DNA from: Bacteroidales bacterium
GTDB taxonomy: Bacteria; Bacteroidota; Bacteroidia; Bacteroidales; JACABE01
Length of the DNA stretch: 64,000 nt
Direction of reading: 5' to 3'
Assembly: GCA_023251515.1 (NCBI GenBank)
Contig: JAHEYQ010000009.1
Location: forward strand, 32,193-96,192
The notes beneath the pieces were generated by a model. It was not told where the DNA came from and did no database searches. It saw only the letters and a program-made list of their open reading frames with translations. Positions 11,021-20,233 of this stretch are shown here, in pieces. Each line of letters starts with the position of its first letter. Position 1 is the stretch's first letter. The translations under genes and the position numbers were made by a program.

Positions 11021-11398
11021 TTATTTTACGGCTATGGTTTCTATTTCGACCATCACACCCAAAGGAAGTCCTTTTACAGCATAAGCTGCACGTGCAGGTG
11101 GATTTTCGGAATAATATTTTCCGTAAACTTCGTTCATTGCGGCAAAGTTTTCCATATCGCTTAGCAAACATGTTGATTTTACTACATTGGCAAAACTATA
11201 TCCGGCTTCGGTTAAAATGGCTTCAATGTTTTTCATAACCTGTTCGGTTTGTTCTTTAATTCCGCCTTCTACTACTTTAGCAATAGAGGGATCAATTGGA
11301 ATTTGTCCTGAAATAAATAACATTCCGTTGGCTTCAATTGCCTGACTGTATGGACCAATTGCTTTTGGTGCATTAACTGTATTAATTACTTTCTTCAT
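11021..11398 (-). CDS. ridA: RidA family reactive intermediate/imine deaminase
   Basis: 125 aa; [29 protein letters not shown]..., [27 protein letters not shown]. Confidence 0.95.
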   Translation of the reverse strand: MKKVINTVNAPKAIGPYSQAIEANGMLFISGQIPIDPSIAKVVEGGIKEQTEQVMKNIEAILTEAGYSFANVVKSTCLLSDMENFAAMNEVYGKYYSENPPARAAYAVKGLPLGVMVEIETIAVK

Positions 11399-11437
11399 TT
11401 TAATATCTGATTATTTTTATTAGTGCAAAGTTAGAAA

Positions 11438-12034
11438 TTATATAATATTCCTGATAGGTATTTCAAAATTATCTTCTAATTCTATCATTGAATTGATAAG
11501 TATTGCCTTTTTAAATAGTCGAATATCGGTTTTGCGGATTTCTGCTTCCTGAATAAGTCCTTTATTTATTAAACTTTGCCGTTTGCATCCTTTTAATAAA
11601 GCTGTAAAAGGTGTGTAATAATTTATTCCGTCGCTGAATATGATATTGCAATAAGAAGTGTCGCTCACAAAAGCGTTTTTTATTATCAGGATATCATCGC
11701 ATTGTTGGCGTTGTAAAAAAAGTTTATTTATCTGATTACGGTTTTCGAATTTCATTGAATAATCTATCTGATTGTTTTCTATTAATTTGAGCGAATGGAT
11801 TGGCTTGGGTGTGTAAGGTAAAAATTCTATTTTTACAACTTCCTTTCCGTAAATGATTCTGCATTTATGCAAAGCGTTTAATGATGATGCCTGATTTGAA
11901 ATTAAATCGCTGATAGATATTTCATTTTCTGCTGAAAACAACAAACTACGGCTTTTATTCATTCGCTGCTGATGCAAAGCAAGATTGCATGCGACGCCAT
12001 GTTGTATTTTAATAGTTTCGAGCAAAAGGCACAT
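11438..12034 (-). CDS. Aminotransferase class IV, PabC-like (aminodeoxychorismate lyase)
   Basis: 198 aa class IV PLP pattern (ETIKIQHG...NLALHQQRM...VSDTSYCNIIF...TPFTALLKG); directly after pabB. Confidence 0.75.
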   Translation of the reverse strand: MCLLLETIKIQHGVACNLALHQQRMNKSRSLLFSAENEISISDLISNQASSLNALHKCRIIYGKEVVKIEFLPYTPKPIHSLKLIENNQIDYSMKFENRNQINKLFLQRQQCDDILIIKNAFVSDTSYCNIIFSDGINYYTPFTALLKGCKRQSLINKGLIQEAEIRKTDIRLFKKAILINSMIELEDNFEIPIRNII

Positions 12035-12983
12035 ATACTTTGTCTGTTAGTTCCTGATATTCCATTTCGGCTATACTGTTTACGGTAATGCCGCCGCCGC
12101 TTTTATAAACCATTGTCTGATTGCTTTTTTCAATAAAGCGAATCATTACACCACTATCGAGATTATTGCCATCGAAATAACCGAAAACGCCGGTGTAATA
12201 ACCTCTTTCGTAATTTTCGGACTGTGCTATAATTTCGAGTGTTTTCTTTTTGGGGGCACCCGAAATAGAGCCTGCGGGCAATAATTTAAAAATTATATCA
12301 CCCAGATGTTGATGAAAATCATGAGGTAAATCGCCGCTTATTTCCGAACTTACCTGAAGCAAATGTTTATTGCTGGTATGCAGATGGTCGATATAACGAA
12401 ACTTTTCTACTTTTACGTTTTTTGACACCATACTCAGGTCGTTTCTTATTAAATCGACTATGGTATAATGCTCGGCAGTTTCTTTTTTATCATTAAGTAT
12501 TTGGTTTTCGGCATCGGGTATTGAAGCATCTATGGTGCCTTTCATCGGATAAGAGGAAATCAGGTAGTCGTTTATTTTTACAAAGATTTCGGGCGAAAAA
12601 ACAACAAATTCATCTTTGAAACATAATTTATATTTTGCGTTGCTCTGATAAAATATTTCTTTTAAACTCAAATTGCAATCTAAAACGGTAGGTTGGGTAA
12701 GATTTACCAAATAAGAATTTCCGTATTTCAAATGCGAAATTACATTATCGAAAGCTGTTTTGTAGGTTTGGAAATCAACCGGTGTTTTGTGCATATAAAA
12801 ATCTTTATTGCTGATAAAATTATCTTTATCGGCATTGCCAAAACCATTAATTTCAAACAAAATATCATGAGGTATATTGTCGGCATGAAAAATTAAAGGA
12901 TTTTTCATGGCAAAATCAATGATGAACAGAAAAGCTTTTCGTTCAACACCCATAGTATTCATCAAATTTATTGCCTCTTGCAT
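12009..12983 (-). CDS. pabB: Aminodeoxychorismate synthase component I (chorismate-binding)
   Basis: Chorismate-binding motifs (YPMKGTIDA, IVDLIRNDLS, LLPAGSISGAPKKKTLEII, YYTGVFGYFD). Start trimmed from the ORF to MQEAINLMN. Confidence 0.85.
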   Translation of the reverse strand: MQEAINLMNTMGVERKAFLFIIDFAMKNPLIFHADNIPHDILFEINGFGNADKDNFISNKDFYMHKTPVDFQTYKTAFDNVISHLKYGNSYLVNLTQPTVLDCNLSLKEIFYQSNAKYKLCFKDEFVVFSPEIFVKINDYLISSYPMKGTIDASIPDAENQILNDKKETAEHYTIVDLIRNDLSMVSKNVKVEKFRYIDHLHTSNKHLLQVSSEISGDLPHDFHQHLGDIIFKLLPAGSISGAPKKKTLEIIAQSENYERGYYTGVFGYFDGNNLDSGVMIRFIEKSNQTMVYKSGGGITVNSIAEMEYQELTDKVYVPFARNY

Positions 12984-13038
12984 ATTCTTGTTTTTTTGCA
13001 ATGCAAATGTATTAAATTTTAGCTTAATTTTGCAACCG

Positions 13039-13617
13039 ATGCAAAACACATTGCTTATATTAGACAATTACGATTCGTTTACCTACAATTTGGTTCAGCT
13101 AGTGGAACAATGCGGGGTGAAGGATTTTACCGTTGCTAAAAACGACCAGATTAGTATAGATGAAGTAAATGCTTTCAACAGTATATTGCTTTCGCCCGGA
13201 CCGGGAATTCCTTCGGAAGCAGGTATTATGTGCGATTTAATTAAAGCTTATGCACCTGTAAAAAAGATTTTTGGAATTTGTTTGGGACACCAGGCTATAG
13301 CCGAATGTTTTGGTGCAAAATTGGTTCAAATGAATGATATAATGCACGGTATAGGCAGCAAAACGGTTTATACCCGAGCCAAAGATGAGATATTTGAAGG
13401 AATGCAGAATTGTTTTATTACCGGGCGCTACCATTCGTGGGTAGTTGGTATCGACAATTTCCCCTATGAATCATTAAATATTACCGCTGTGGATATTGCA
13501 ATGCATATTATGGCAATAAAACACAAGCACTATAATGTTAGAGGTGTGCAATTTCATCCCGAATCGTTTATAACGCAAAACGGGCTTAAAATAATGAAAA
13601 ACTGGCTCGAATTATAA
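13039..13617 (+). CDS. pabA: Aminodeoxychorismate/anthranilate synthase glutamine amidotransferase component
   Basis: MQNTLLILDNYDSFTYNLVQLVEQ, LSPGPGIPSEAG, GICLGHQAIAE, GVQFHPES. Start trimmed to internal ATG at 13039. Confidence 0.9.
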   Translation: MQNTLLILDNYDSFTYNLVQLVEQCGVKDFTVAKNDQISIDEVNAFNSILLSPGPGIPSEAGIMCDLIKAYAPVKKIFGICLGHQAIAECFGAKLVQMNDIMHGIGSKTVYTRAKDEIFEGMQNCFITGRYHSWVVGIDNFPYESLNITAVDIAMHIMAIKHKHYNVRGVQFHPESFITQNGLKIMKNWLEL

Positions 13618-13655
13618 TTCGATATTTATTTCACAAATATTTCTGATTTACTGGA

Positions 13656-14054
13656 TTTGCTTCTTCGGAATTTCCGATAAAGCCCCGACAGTTGTTTTTG
13701 CTTCTTCGGATTTTCCGACAAAGCAACGTCAACAGATTTTGCTTCTTCGGGTTTTCCGACAAAGCTGCGATAACTGATTTTGCTTCTTCGGATTTTCCGG
13801 TAAAGCCCCGACAACTGTTTTTGCTTCACTTCCCGATGGAAGTGACATCCCGATAGCAGTTTTTGCTTCACTTCCCAATGGAAGTAACATCCCGATAGCA
13901 GTTTTTGCTTCACTTCCCGATGGAAGTGACATTCCGACAATAGTTTTAGCTTCACTTCCCAATGGAAGTAACATCCCGACAACTGCTTTTGCTTTACTTC
14001 CCGATGGAAGTGACATCCCGACAACTGTTTTTGCTTTACTTCCAAAGGAAATTG
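13656..14054. repeat. Intergenic tandem array, about 10 units of 41-42 bp in two subfamilies
   Basis: TTTGCTTC unit starts at 13656, 13697, 13738, 13779, 13820, 13862, 13904, 13946, 13988, 14030. Early units hold TCGGA..TCCGA dyads; later units hold CACTTCC-CGAT-GGAAGTG. Confidence 0.9.
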
Positions 14055-14200
14055 TCTTCTCGCAGCGTGCGAGGTTTCATTTATGGTTATAGAAATCATC
14101 TTTTTTAAAGAAACAATTCTCTTACAAAATGCACAATAAGAAATTTAAAAGGAAAAGTTCTTTTTAAAAACAATGTGGAAAAATTAATATTGCAACAAAA

Positions 14201-14383
14201 CAGTCCGTAGGACTGAATTCTCATAACCCCCAATTATATTGAGGGTTATGAAACTATTTATAAGTTACAACCCTTTAGTGTTGAATTATTTATTTGATAG
14301 TTCAACCCTAAAGGGTTATGGTCGTATTTACTTTCTTTCCCCCCAATAATATTGGGGGTTATGCATATTAAACTCTTCGAGTT
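14201..14383. repeat. Cluster of nested inverted repeats (REP/BIME-like)
   Basis: CAGTCC-gta-GGACTG (14201), CATAACCC..GGGTTATG (14222-14250), TTCAACCCTAAAGGGTT and its inverted copy (14264-14320), CCCCCAAT-aat-ATTGGGGG, AACTC-ttc-GAGTT (14371). Confidence 0.75.
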
Positions 14384-14454
14384 AATCTTAAATTTACTCA
14401 TAAATTTCCACAAAAACATAAAACAGAACCAAAGGATAAAAGAAATTTATTTTT

Positions 14455-15258
14455 TTACTTTATGGCTTTTATATTCACCTCAAACCAATGCGTAGGTTTG
14501 GAATTAATCTTTAATGGCTTACTAATTAATTTTTCATTAATATAAACCGCACAAAGTGTGTTTGATATATGATAAATATTTTTTCGCTTATCTGGAGGGC
14601 AGCCATCCAAAATACCTGCCATAACACTCCAACGAACGGTTTCGGGTTCCAAAGCATAATCGTGCCAAACAATGATTTTATCTTCGTTATTAATCAAATC
14701 AAAAGCAGTTTTAGTGTCTTTTTTAACAGCATCGTAATGATGATCGCCATCTACAAAAACCATATCGAATTGCTTGCTGTATTTGGAAAAATCGAAGTTG
14801 TGAGAATTGCCGAAAATATGCTTTACATTGGGTAAATCTTTTGAAAAAAAGCGATGCATCTCCACATAATCTTCCGTCATTCCAAGTTCGAGTATTTCCA
14901 GATCGGGCAAGTTTAAAGTTGTACAGTCGGCAACTACGTTAGCTATATTTGCAACACTTTCGCCACGCCATGTTCCTATCTCGAAATATTTTTCAACTTT
15001 ATATTTAATAGCCAAAGCTTTTAAGACTGCAATATCTATTGGCAAAGTAGCCCCATCGAGATATGCATACGGATTTACCGTAACATCAAAATCGGGAAAC
15101 AAATCGGGAATATCCACATTGGGCAATGCAAAAGGCATTTGATAATTTTTCTCTACATATTGTTTCCAAACGCTTTCGTCTTCAATAATATGGTTGAGTA
15201 AATAAGGTTTGCTAATAATAAGACCTATTGCTTTAAAAGCTTTTGCAAGTTTATTCAT
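14455..15258 (-). CDS. Class I SAM-dependent methyltransferase
   Basis: 267 aa; FEIGTWRGESVANIA, DMVFVDGDHHYDAVKKD (Methyltransf_24-like). Confidence 0.75.
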   Translation of the reverse strand: MNKLAKAFKAIGLIISKPYLLNHIIEDESVWKQYVEKNYQMPFALPNVDIPDLFPDFDVTVNPYAYLDGATLPIDIAVLKALAIKYKVEKYFEIGTWRGESVANIANVVADCTTLNLPDLEILELGMTEDYVEMHRFFSKDLPNVKHIFGNSHNFDFSKYSKQFDMVFVDGDHHYDAVKKDTKTAFDLINNEDKIIVWHDYALEPETVRWSVMAGILDGCPPDKRKNIYHISNTLCAVYINEKLISKPLKINSKPTHWFEVNIKAIK

Positions 15259-16543
15259 CAGATAAATGCTTTTTGTTTACAAGGTTTTTAATTTCTAAAA
15301 AATACAATTTTAAATCATTTTTATCGGGTATCATTTGCGAAAAGCCAATTTTACTTTCCTTATAAAAAAATACAATAACCGTAGCCGACACCACTATATA
15401 CGACAAACTCGACACCAAAGCAGCACCGTAAAAACCCCACATTGGTATAGCTAAAAAGCTTAATATTAAAGTGATAAGCAAACCCGCTGCTGATGCAGTA
15501 GTATTTATATAATATCTGCCGGTTCCCGAAAAATAATGCCCGATAAGCAGGGCGAAATTATAAAAAACAACTCCGGGTGCCAGACAAATCATTATATAAT
15601 TAATGTTTGTAAAATCTTTTCCGAATATAAAACTATAAAAAGCAGATGGCAACAGCAACATCGGAATTAAAATAACAACCGTAACCAACAAACTTATTTT
15701 TGTCATATTTACAGTAAGTTGCTGCGAATATTGTTTGTTATCTGAATTGGCAATTTTCGAATACTGAACCATCGCCATGCTTCCGCTTACCATCCAGATG
15801 GCTTCAGTTAGCGAAACGCCATTCGAGTAAATTCCAAGGGTTTCGGTATTCTGATATTTTTCGAGCAAATAATAGCTCAATCGCATATTCAACAGCGAAG
15901 TAATGTGCGATAACTGATTGTAAAATCCCAAAGCAAACATGGTTTTTAAGGTTAACAACCAGGAATTTTCTTTTGAAGTATTGTCGCCCACATTTGCTTT
16001 GATCAGCAAAATCAAACTCAGGAAAAAAGCTGATATATAAGCAATATAAAGAGAGTTTATATAAGCATAAACGGAAGCTTCGCCAATAAAAAATATAAAA
16101 AACACCAATGAAAACAAACTAATAATGGGCTGAATAAAATTTACCCAATTAGAACTGTTTATTTTCTCTTTACCCAACAATATATTAGCATTATTTGCTG
16201 CAAACGAATTAATTACTGAAAGCAAACATACCGCAAAAACAAATTCGGTTTTTACAATTTCAAGCTGAAGCAAAACAAAATAGAAAACGAGCCCTGTAAT
16301 TACACTCCACAAATACGAAAGACCGATTAATATACTTGTTTTAAATCGCGAACCAAGATAAACCAAAACTGCACCACCCGCAATATTCTCAAAAATAAGT
16401 ATAAACGAAATAGTTGTAAGCACCAGACTTTGTTCGCCTTTGCCCGCAGCTCCCAAATATCTCGACACAACAACAGCAATCAGCAAATTAAAAATTGCTG
16501 ATGCCAGCTTTATCGAAAAGGTACTAAAAATCTTGTTTATCAC
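15251..16543 (-). CDS. Oligosaccharide flippase / polysaccharide biosynthesis membrane protein
   Basis: Multi-TM, ASAIFNLLIAVVVSRYLGAAGKGEQSL motif. The ORF runs to 16627, but a GTG start at 16543 next to the upstream gene's stop is more likely. Confidence 0.8.
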   Translation of the reverse strand: MINKIFSTFSIKLASAIFNLLIAVVVSRYLGAAGKGEQSLVLTTISFILIFENIAGGAVLVYLGSRFKTSILIGLSYLWSVITGLVFYFVLLQLEIVKTEFVFAVCLLSVINSFAANNANILLGKEKINSSNWVNFIQPIISLFSLVFFIFFIGEASVYAYINSLYIAYISAFFLSLILLIKANVGDNTSKENSWLLTLKTMFALGFYNQLSHITSLLNMRLSYYLLEKYQNTETLGIYSNGVSLTEAIWMVSGSMAMVQYSKIANSDNKQYSQQLTVNMTKISLLVTVVILIPMLLLPSAFYSFIFGKDFTNINYIMICLAPGVVFYNFALLIGHYFSGTGRYYINTTASAAGLLITLILSFLAIPMWGFYGAALVSSLSYIVVSATVIVFFYKESKIGFSQMIPDKNDLKLYFLEIKNLVNKKHLSDE

Positions 16544-16544
16544 T

Positions 16545-17720
16545 TTATTTATGAATTGATTTTTGATAAATTTGATATAATAATTCGCCAACTCTTTTGT
16601 AAGAAAATTTCTGAGCAAACGCGGCAATTTCAGTTTTATTATATTGCTGATAATTATTCATCATTTCATTCATACTGTTGCTAAGAGCAGTTACATTGCC
16701 AACTTTGATAATAATCCCGTGCTTAGGAGTAAGCTCATTAGCCAAACCTCCTGCACGGCTGGCAATTACCGGCAATCCACAAGCCAAAGCTTCGGCAATT
16801 ACAACCGAAAACGACTCATAGTTACTAAACATTAGTAAGCAATCAGAAGTCTTCAAATAATCAGCAATTTCCTTTGTTGTTTTTTTTGTTTCAAACTTTA
16901 CATAACTATTCAGAATATTCAACTTATCAGCCAAATCAACAAATTTATCAGCAACTCCATCACCAATAATCAGCAATTCAAAATCATTTCTGAAATGCAA
17001 AAGCTGTTCAACGGCTGTAAGTATGCCGGTTATATTTTTCTGAGCATCATCCAAAGATGAAATATGTATAAACCTGAATGTTTCACTTCTTTCTACATCC
17101 GAATCAATACAAAACAAATCCGTATCAATTACATTTGGAACCACCTGATAATTACCTTCAATTCCATGTTGTTTCATAGCTTCCATCAAATCATCCGACA
17201 CCGGCATTATCATTCTGGCTTTATGAGCTGCCATTATCGACACGCTTTTGCGAACTGCATTCATTTTATTAGGATCTTCAGGCATATAACCCGTCCAATG
17301 TTCAGTAAAAACATAAGGGATTTTATAAACATTGGCAAACATCAAAGCAATAATACCTGCCGGAAACAAAACATTGGCATGTATCAAATCGGGTTTCCCA
17401 TGTTTTTCTTTCAAAAATTTATAACCTTTATGATATGCATTTATAAATTGAAAAAAACGTATAACATTTGCAATTACAGGGAGATATTTATAATTATTGT
17501 TGATATAAACTATTAAAACCGGATAATTATTTTCAATTTTATAATCAAACATTAACCTGTTTTTGTTTTCGAAAGAAGCAAATACCACGTGCAAAACCGA
17601 AGCATTACAAAATAAATTTGCAGCTTGTACATGTTTTTCAACAAAATTACCCAAAGTTGGATTATTCCTATTTGGAAACCAAGACGATATAAATAAGATG
17701 TTCAGTTTTTTTTCTTCCAC
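16545..17720 (-). CDS. Glycosyltransferase family 4
   Basis: 391 aa; FISSWFPNRNNPTLGNFVEKH, MFSNYESFSVVIAEALACGLPVIASRAGG. Confidence 0.9.
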   Translation of the reverse strand: MEEKKLNILFISSWFPNRNNPTLGNFVEKHVQAANLFCNASVLHVVFASFENKNRLMFDYKIENNYPVLIVYINNNYKYLPVIANVIRFFQFINAYHKGYKFLKEKHGKPDLIHANVLFPAGIIALMFANVYKIPYVFTEHWTGYMPEDPNKMNAVRKSVSIMAAHKARMIMPVSDDLMEAMKQHGIEGNYQVVPNVIDTDLFCIDSDVERSETFRFIHISSLDDAQKNITGILTAVEQLLHFRNDFELLIIGDGVADKFVDLADKLNILNSYVKFETKKTTKEIADYLKTSDCLLMFSNYESFSVVIAEALACGLPVIASRAGGLANELTPKHGIIIKVGNVTALSNSMNEMMNNYQQYNKTEIAAFAQKFSYKRVGELLYQIYQKSIHK

Positions 17721-17726
17721 TTTTAG

Positions 17727-18596
17727 CTAATAAACAGATTTGATAAAACGATTTTTCCCCTGCATATCTTTTCTGATTTCTGATTTAAAAAAACCCTTTG
17801 CTTCAAGCAATTCAATTGTCTCATAAGCCAAGCTTTCATTGATTTCGAAATAAAGACATCCGCTTGGTTTTAGTTTTTCTCTGGCAAAATCAGCAATAAT
17901 ATTGTAGTAAATCAATGGATTGTCATTATCAACAAACAAAGCCAGATGAGGCTCGTATTCCAATACATTTGCCTGCATTTGCTCTTTTTCGCTTTCGCAA
18001 ACGTAAGGTGGATTGCTGACTACTATATCAAACATTGGTAATTGCGACCACTTCTCTGTTTCAAAAATATCCAAAAGTCTAAATTGGATATCCATCTGAT
18101 TTTTTAAAGCATTTAGCTCAGCTACTTTCAACGCATCTTTCGATATATCAATAGCAAATACTTTGCTAAGTTCCAAATTAGATTTCAACGCAACAGGAAT
18201 ACACCCGCTTCCTGTGCCAATATCAATAATATCAATGAAATTCAAATTGTTTTTATAATCAGAAATAATCCAGTGAACCAATTCTTCAGTTTCCGGTCGG
18301 GGAATTAATACCGAAGGATTTACGATAAACCCCAAATCATAAAAAATAGTTTTCCCCAGAATATATTGAACTGGTTTATAAACTTTCAAATCATTTATTG
18401 CAAACTTTATTTTCAACATTACCGATTCACTTACGGTTTTGTCGTCACTCATTAGCAATTGAGTATAATCCAATCCGGTAAACTCCTGCATCACAAGATT
18501 TACAAAACTTTTCACTTCTCTTTCATCATATAAATCCTGCAATTCTTCTTTGAAGAACTTCACTATATCTTTAATTTTATTTGATGGTATCCGCAT
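17727..18596 (-). CDS. prmC: Peptide chain release factor N5-glutamine methyltransferase
   Basis: VLIPRPETEELVHWI, DIGTGSGCIPVAL, VSNPPYV. Confidence 0.95.
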   Translation of the reverse strand: MRIPSNKIKDIVKFFKEELQDLYDEREVKSFVNLVMQEFTGLDYTQLLMSDDKTVSESVMLKIKFAINDLKVYKPVQYILGKTIFYDLGFIVNPSVLIPRPETEELVHWIISDYKNNLNFIDIIDIGTGSGCIPVALKSNLELSKVFAIDISKDALKVAELNALKNQMDIQFRLLDIFETEKWSQLPMFDIVVSNPPYVCESEKEQMQANVLEYEPHLALFVDNDNPLIYYNIIADFAREKLKPSGCLYFEINESLAYETIELLEAKGFFKSEIRKDMQGKNRFIKSVY

Positions 18597-18670
18597 ATAC
18601 TTACTAATAATAATACAAAAGTCCGATTTTTTTTTGTATTTACATAAAAAAACATTGTAATTTTGCTTTT

Positions 18671-19720
18671 ATGAATGAAGACGAAAAATACATAAACCGA
18701 TGTTTTGAGCTGGCATTAAACGGATTAGGCAATGTTTCTCCCAATCCGATGGTAGGCTGTGTAATTGTATATCAGGATAAAATAATTGGCGAAGGATATC
18801 ACCGTAATTATGGTGAAGCCCATGCGGAAGTTAATGCAATAAATACTGTTGAAAACAAAGAATTACTAAAGGAATCAACCGTTTATGTTAATTTGGAACC
18901 CTGCTCACATTATGGCAAAACACCACCTTGTGCAGAATTATTAATAAAGCATCAAGTCAAAAGAGTTGTAATATCAAATACTGACCCCAATCCACTTGTT
19001 GCAGGCAAAGGAATACAGCTTTTAAAATCGGCAGGTATCGAAGTAATTTGTGGGGTTTTGGAAGAAAAAGGAAATGAGCTTAACAAAAGATTTTTTACTT
19101 TTTTTGCAAAAAAACGTCCTTATATCATTTTAAAATGGGCTAAAACTTTAGATGGTTTTATGGACATTAATCGCTCTGAACCAGGAAACAATCAGAAATA
19201 TTGGATAACGAATGAAAAATTAAAAATATTGGTTCACAAATGGAGAAGTGAAGAATCGGCCATAATGGTTGGAACCAAAACCGCATTAAACGATAACCCT
19301 CAATTAAATGTAAGGCTGTGGTATGGAAAACAACCTTTAAGAATTGTTTTGGATGAAAAATCAGAACTTTCAGAAAAGCTTTTTATTTTCGACCAAACCT
19401 CCCCTACTCTCGTTTTCACATCAATAAATAAAGAGAACCAGACAAATATAACATATAAGCAAATTGATTTTTGCAATAACCCAATCAAAGAATTACTTGA
19501 TTATTTATATGAAATAAAAATCACATCATTAATAATTGAGGGTGGGAAAGAATTGTTGCTTTCTTTTATAAATCAAGGTATTTGGGATGAAGCCAGAATA
19601 CTTACAGGTAACAAAACATTTGGAATTGGGTTAAAAGCTCCCGAAATCATAGGCGAGATTTTATTTCGCGAAACGATTGATAATGACACTGTAGAAATTA
19701 TAAAGCATACTGAAACTTAA
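18671..19720 (+). CDS. ribD: Bifunctional riboflavin deaminase/reductase
   Basis: HAEVNAI, EPCSHYGKTPPCAELLI deaminase motifs plus C-terminal reductase domain. Confidence 0.95.
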   Translation: MNEDEKYINRCFELALNGLGNVSPNPMVGCVIVYQDKIIGEGYHRNYGEAHAEVNAINTVENKELLKESTVYVNLEPCSHYGKTPPCAELLIKHQVKRVVISNTDPNPLVAGKGIQLLKSAGIEVICGVLEEKGNELNKRFFTFFAKKRPYIILKWAKTLDGFMDINRSEPGNNQKYWITNEKLKILVHKWRSEESAIMVGTKTALNDNPQLNVRLWYGKQPLRIVLDEKSELSEKLFIFDQTSPTLVFTSINKENQTNITYKQIDFCNNPIKELLDYLYEIKITSLIIEGGKELLLSFINQGIWDEARILTGNKTFGIGLKAPEIIGEILFRETIDNDTVEIIKHTET

Positions 19721-19725
19721 GCTTA

Positions 19726-20175
19726 TTAATCAGCTTTACTTCTATCTATTTCTCGTTTAGAATCTTTGGTCTTTAGTGTTTCGCGTTTGTCGTATAGTTT
19801 TTTCCCTTTAGCCAAAGCAATTTCGAGTTTTGCTAAACCTTTGTCGTTAATATAAAAGCGGGTTGGTATTAGAGTTAAGCCTTTCTCTTTGGTTTTTACC
19901 AATAATTTTTTTAGTTCTCTTCGGGTTAAAAGCAATTTACGATCACGTTTGGGTTCATGATTATTATAAGTACCATAAGTATATTCAGCAATATGCATGT
20001 TTTTCACAAACATTTCTTCCCCGACAAAAAGGCAATAAGCATCAGTAATATTGGCTTTACCATCTCTTACTGATTTTATTTCGGTGCCACTCAACTGAAT
20101 ACCCGCTGAAAACACTTCCAGTAGAAAAAATTCAAATCCGGCTTTTTTGTTTTTTATGTTTATTTGATTTGCCAT
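19726..20175 (-). CDS. smpB: SsrA-binding protein
   Basis: KKAGFEFFLLEVFSAGIQLSGTEIKSVRDGKANI...YDKRETLKTKDSKREIDR. Confidence 0.96.
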   Translation of the reverse strand: MANQINIKNKKAGFEFFLLEVFSAGIQLSGTEIKSVRDGKANITDAYCLFVGEEMFVKNMHIAEYTYGTYNNHEPKRDRKLLLTRRELKKLLVKTKEKGLTLIPTRFYINDKGLAKLEIALAKGKKLYDKRETLKTKDSKREIDRSKAD

Positions 20176-20233
20176 AAGAAATGCAAAAGTAAGGAATTTT
20201 TATAATTTTAAACGGTTTCAGTATAAAAACCAA

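Noticed and set aside
13626-14099. 157-aa and 95-aa minus ORFs over the 41/42-bp array
   Set aside because: Overlapping frames produced by the repeat; 41-bp units shift the frame.
18597-18670. FMN riboswitch upstream of ribD
   Set aside because: The intergenic region is too short and lacks riboswitch-like conserved segments.
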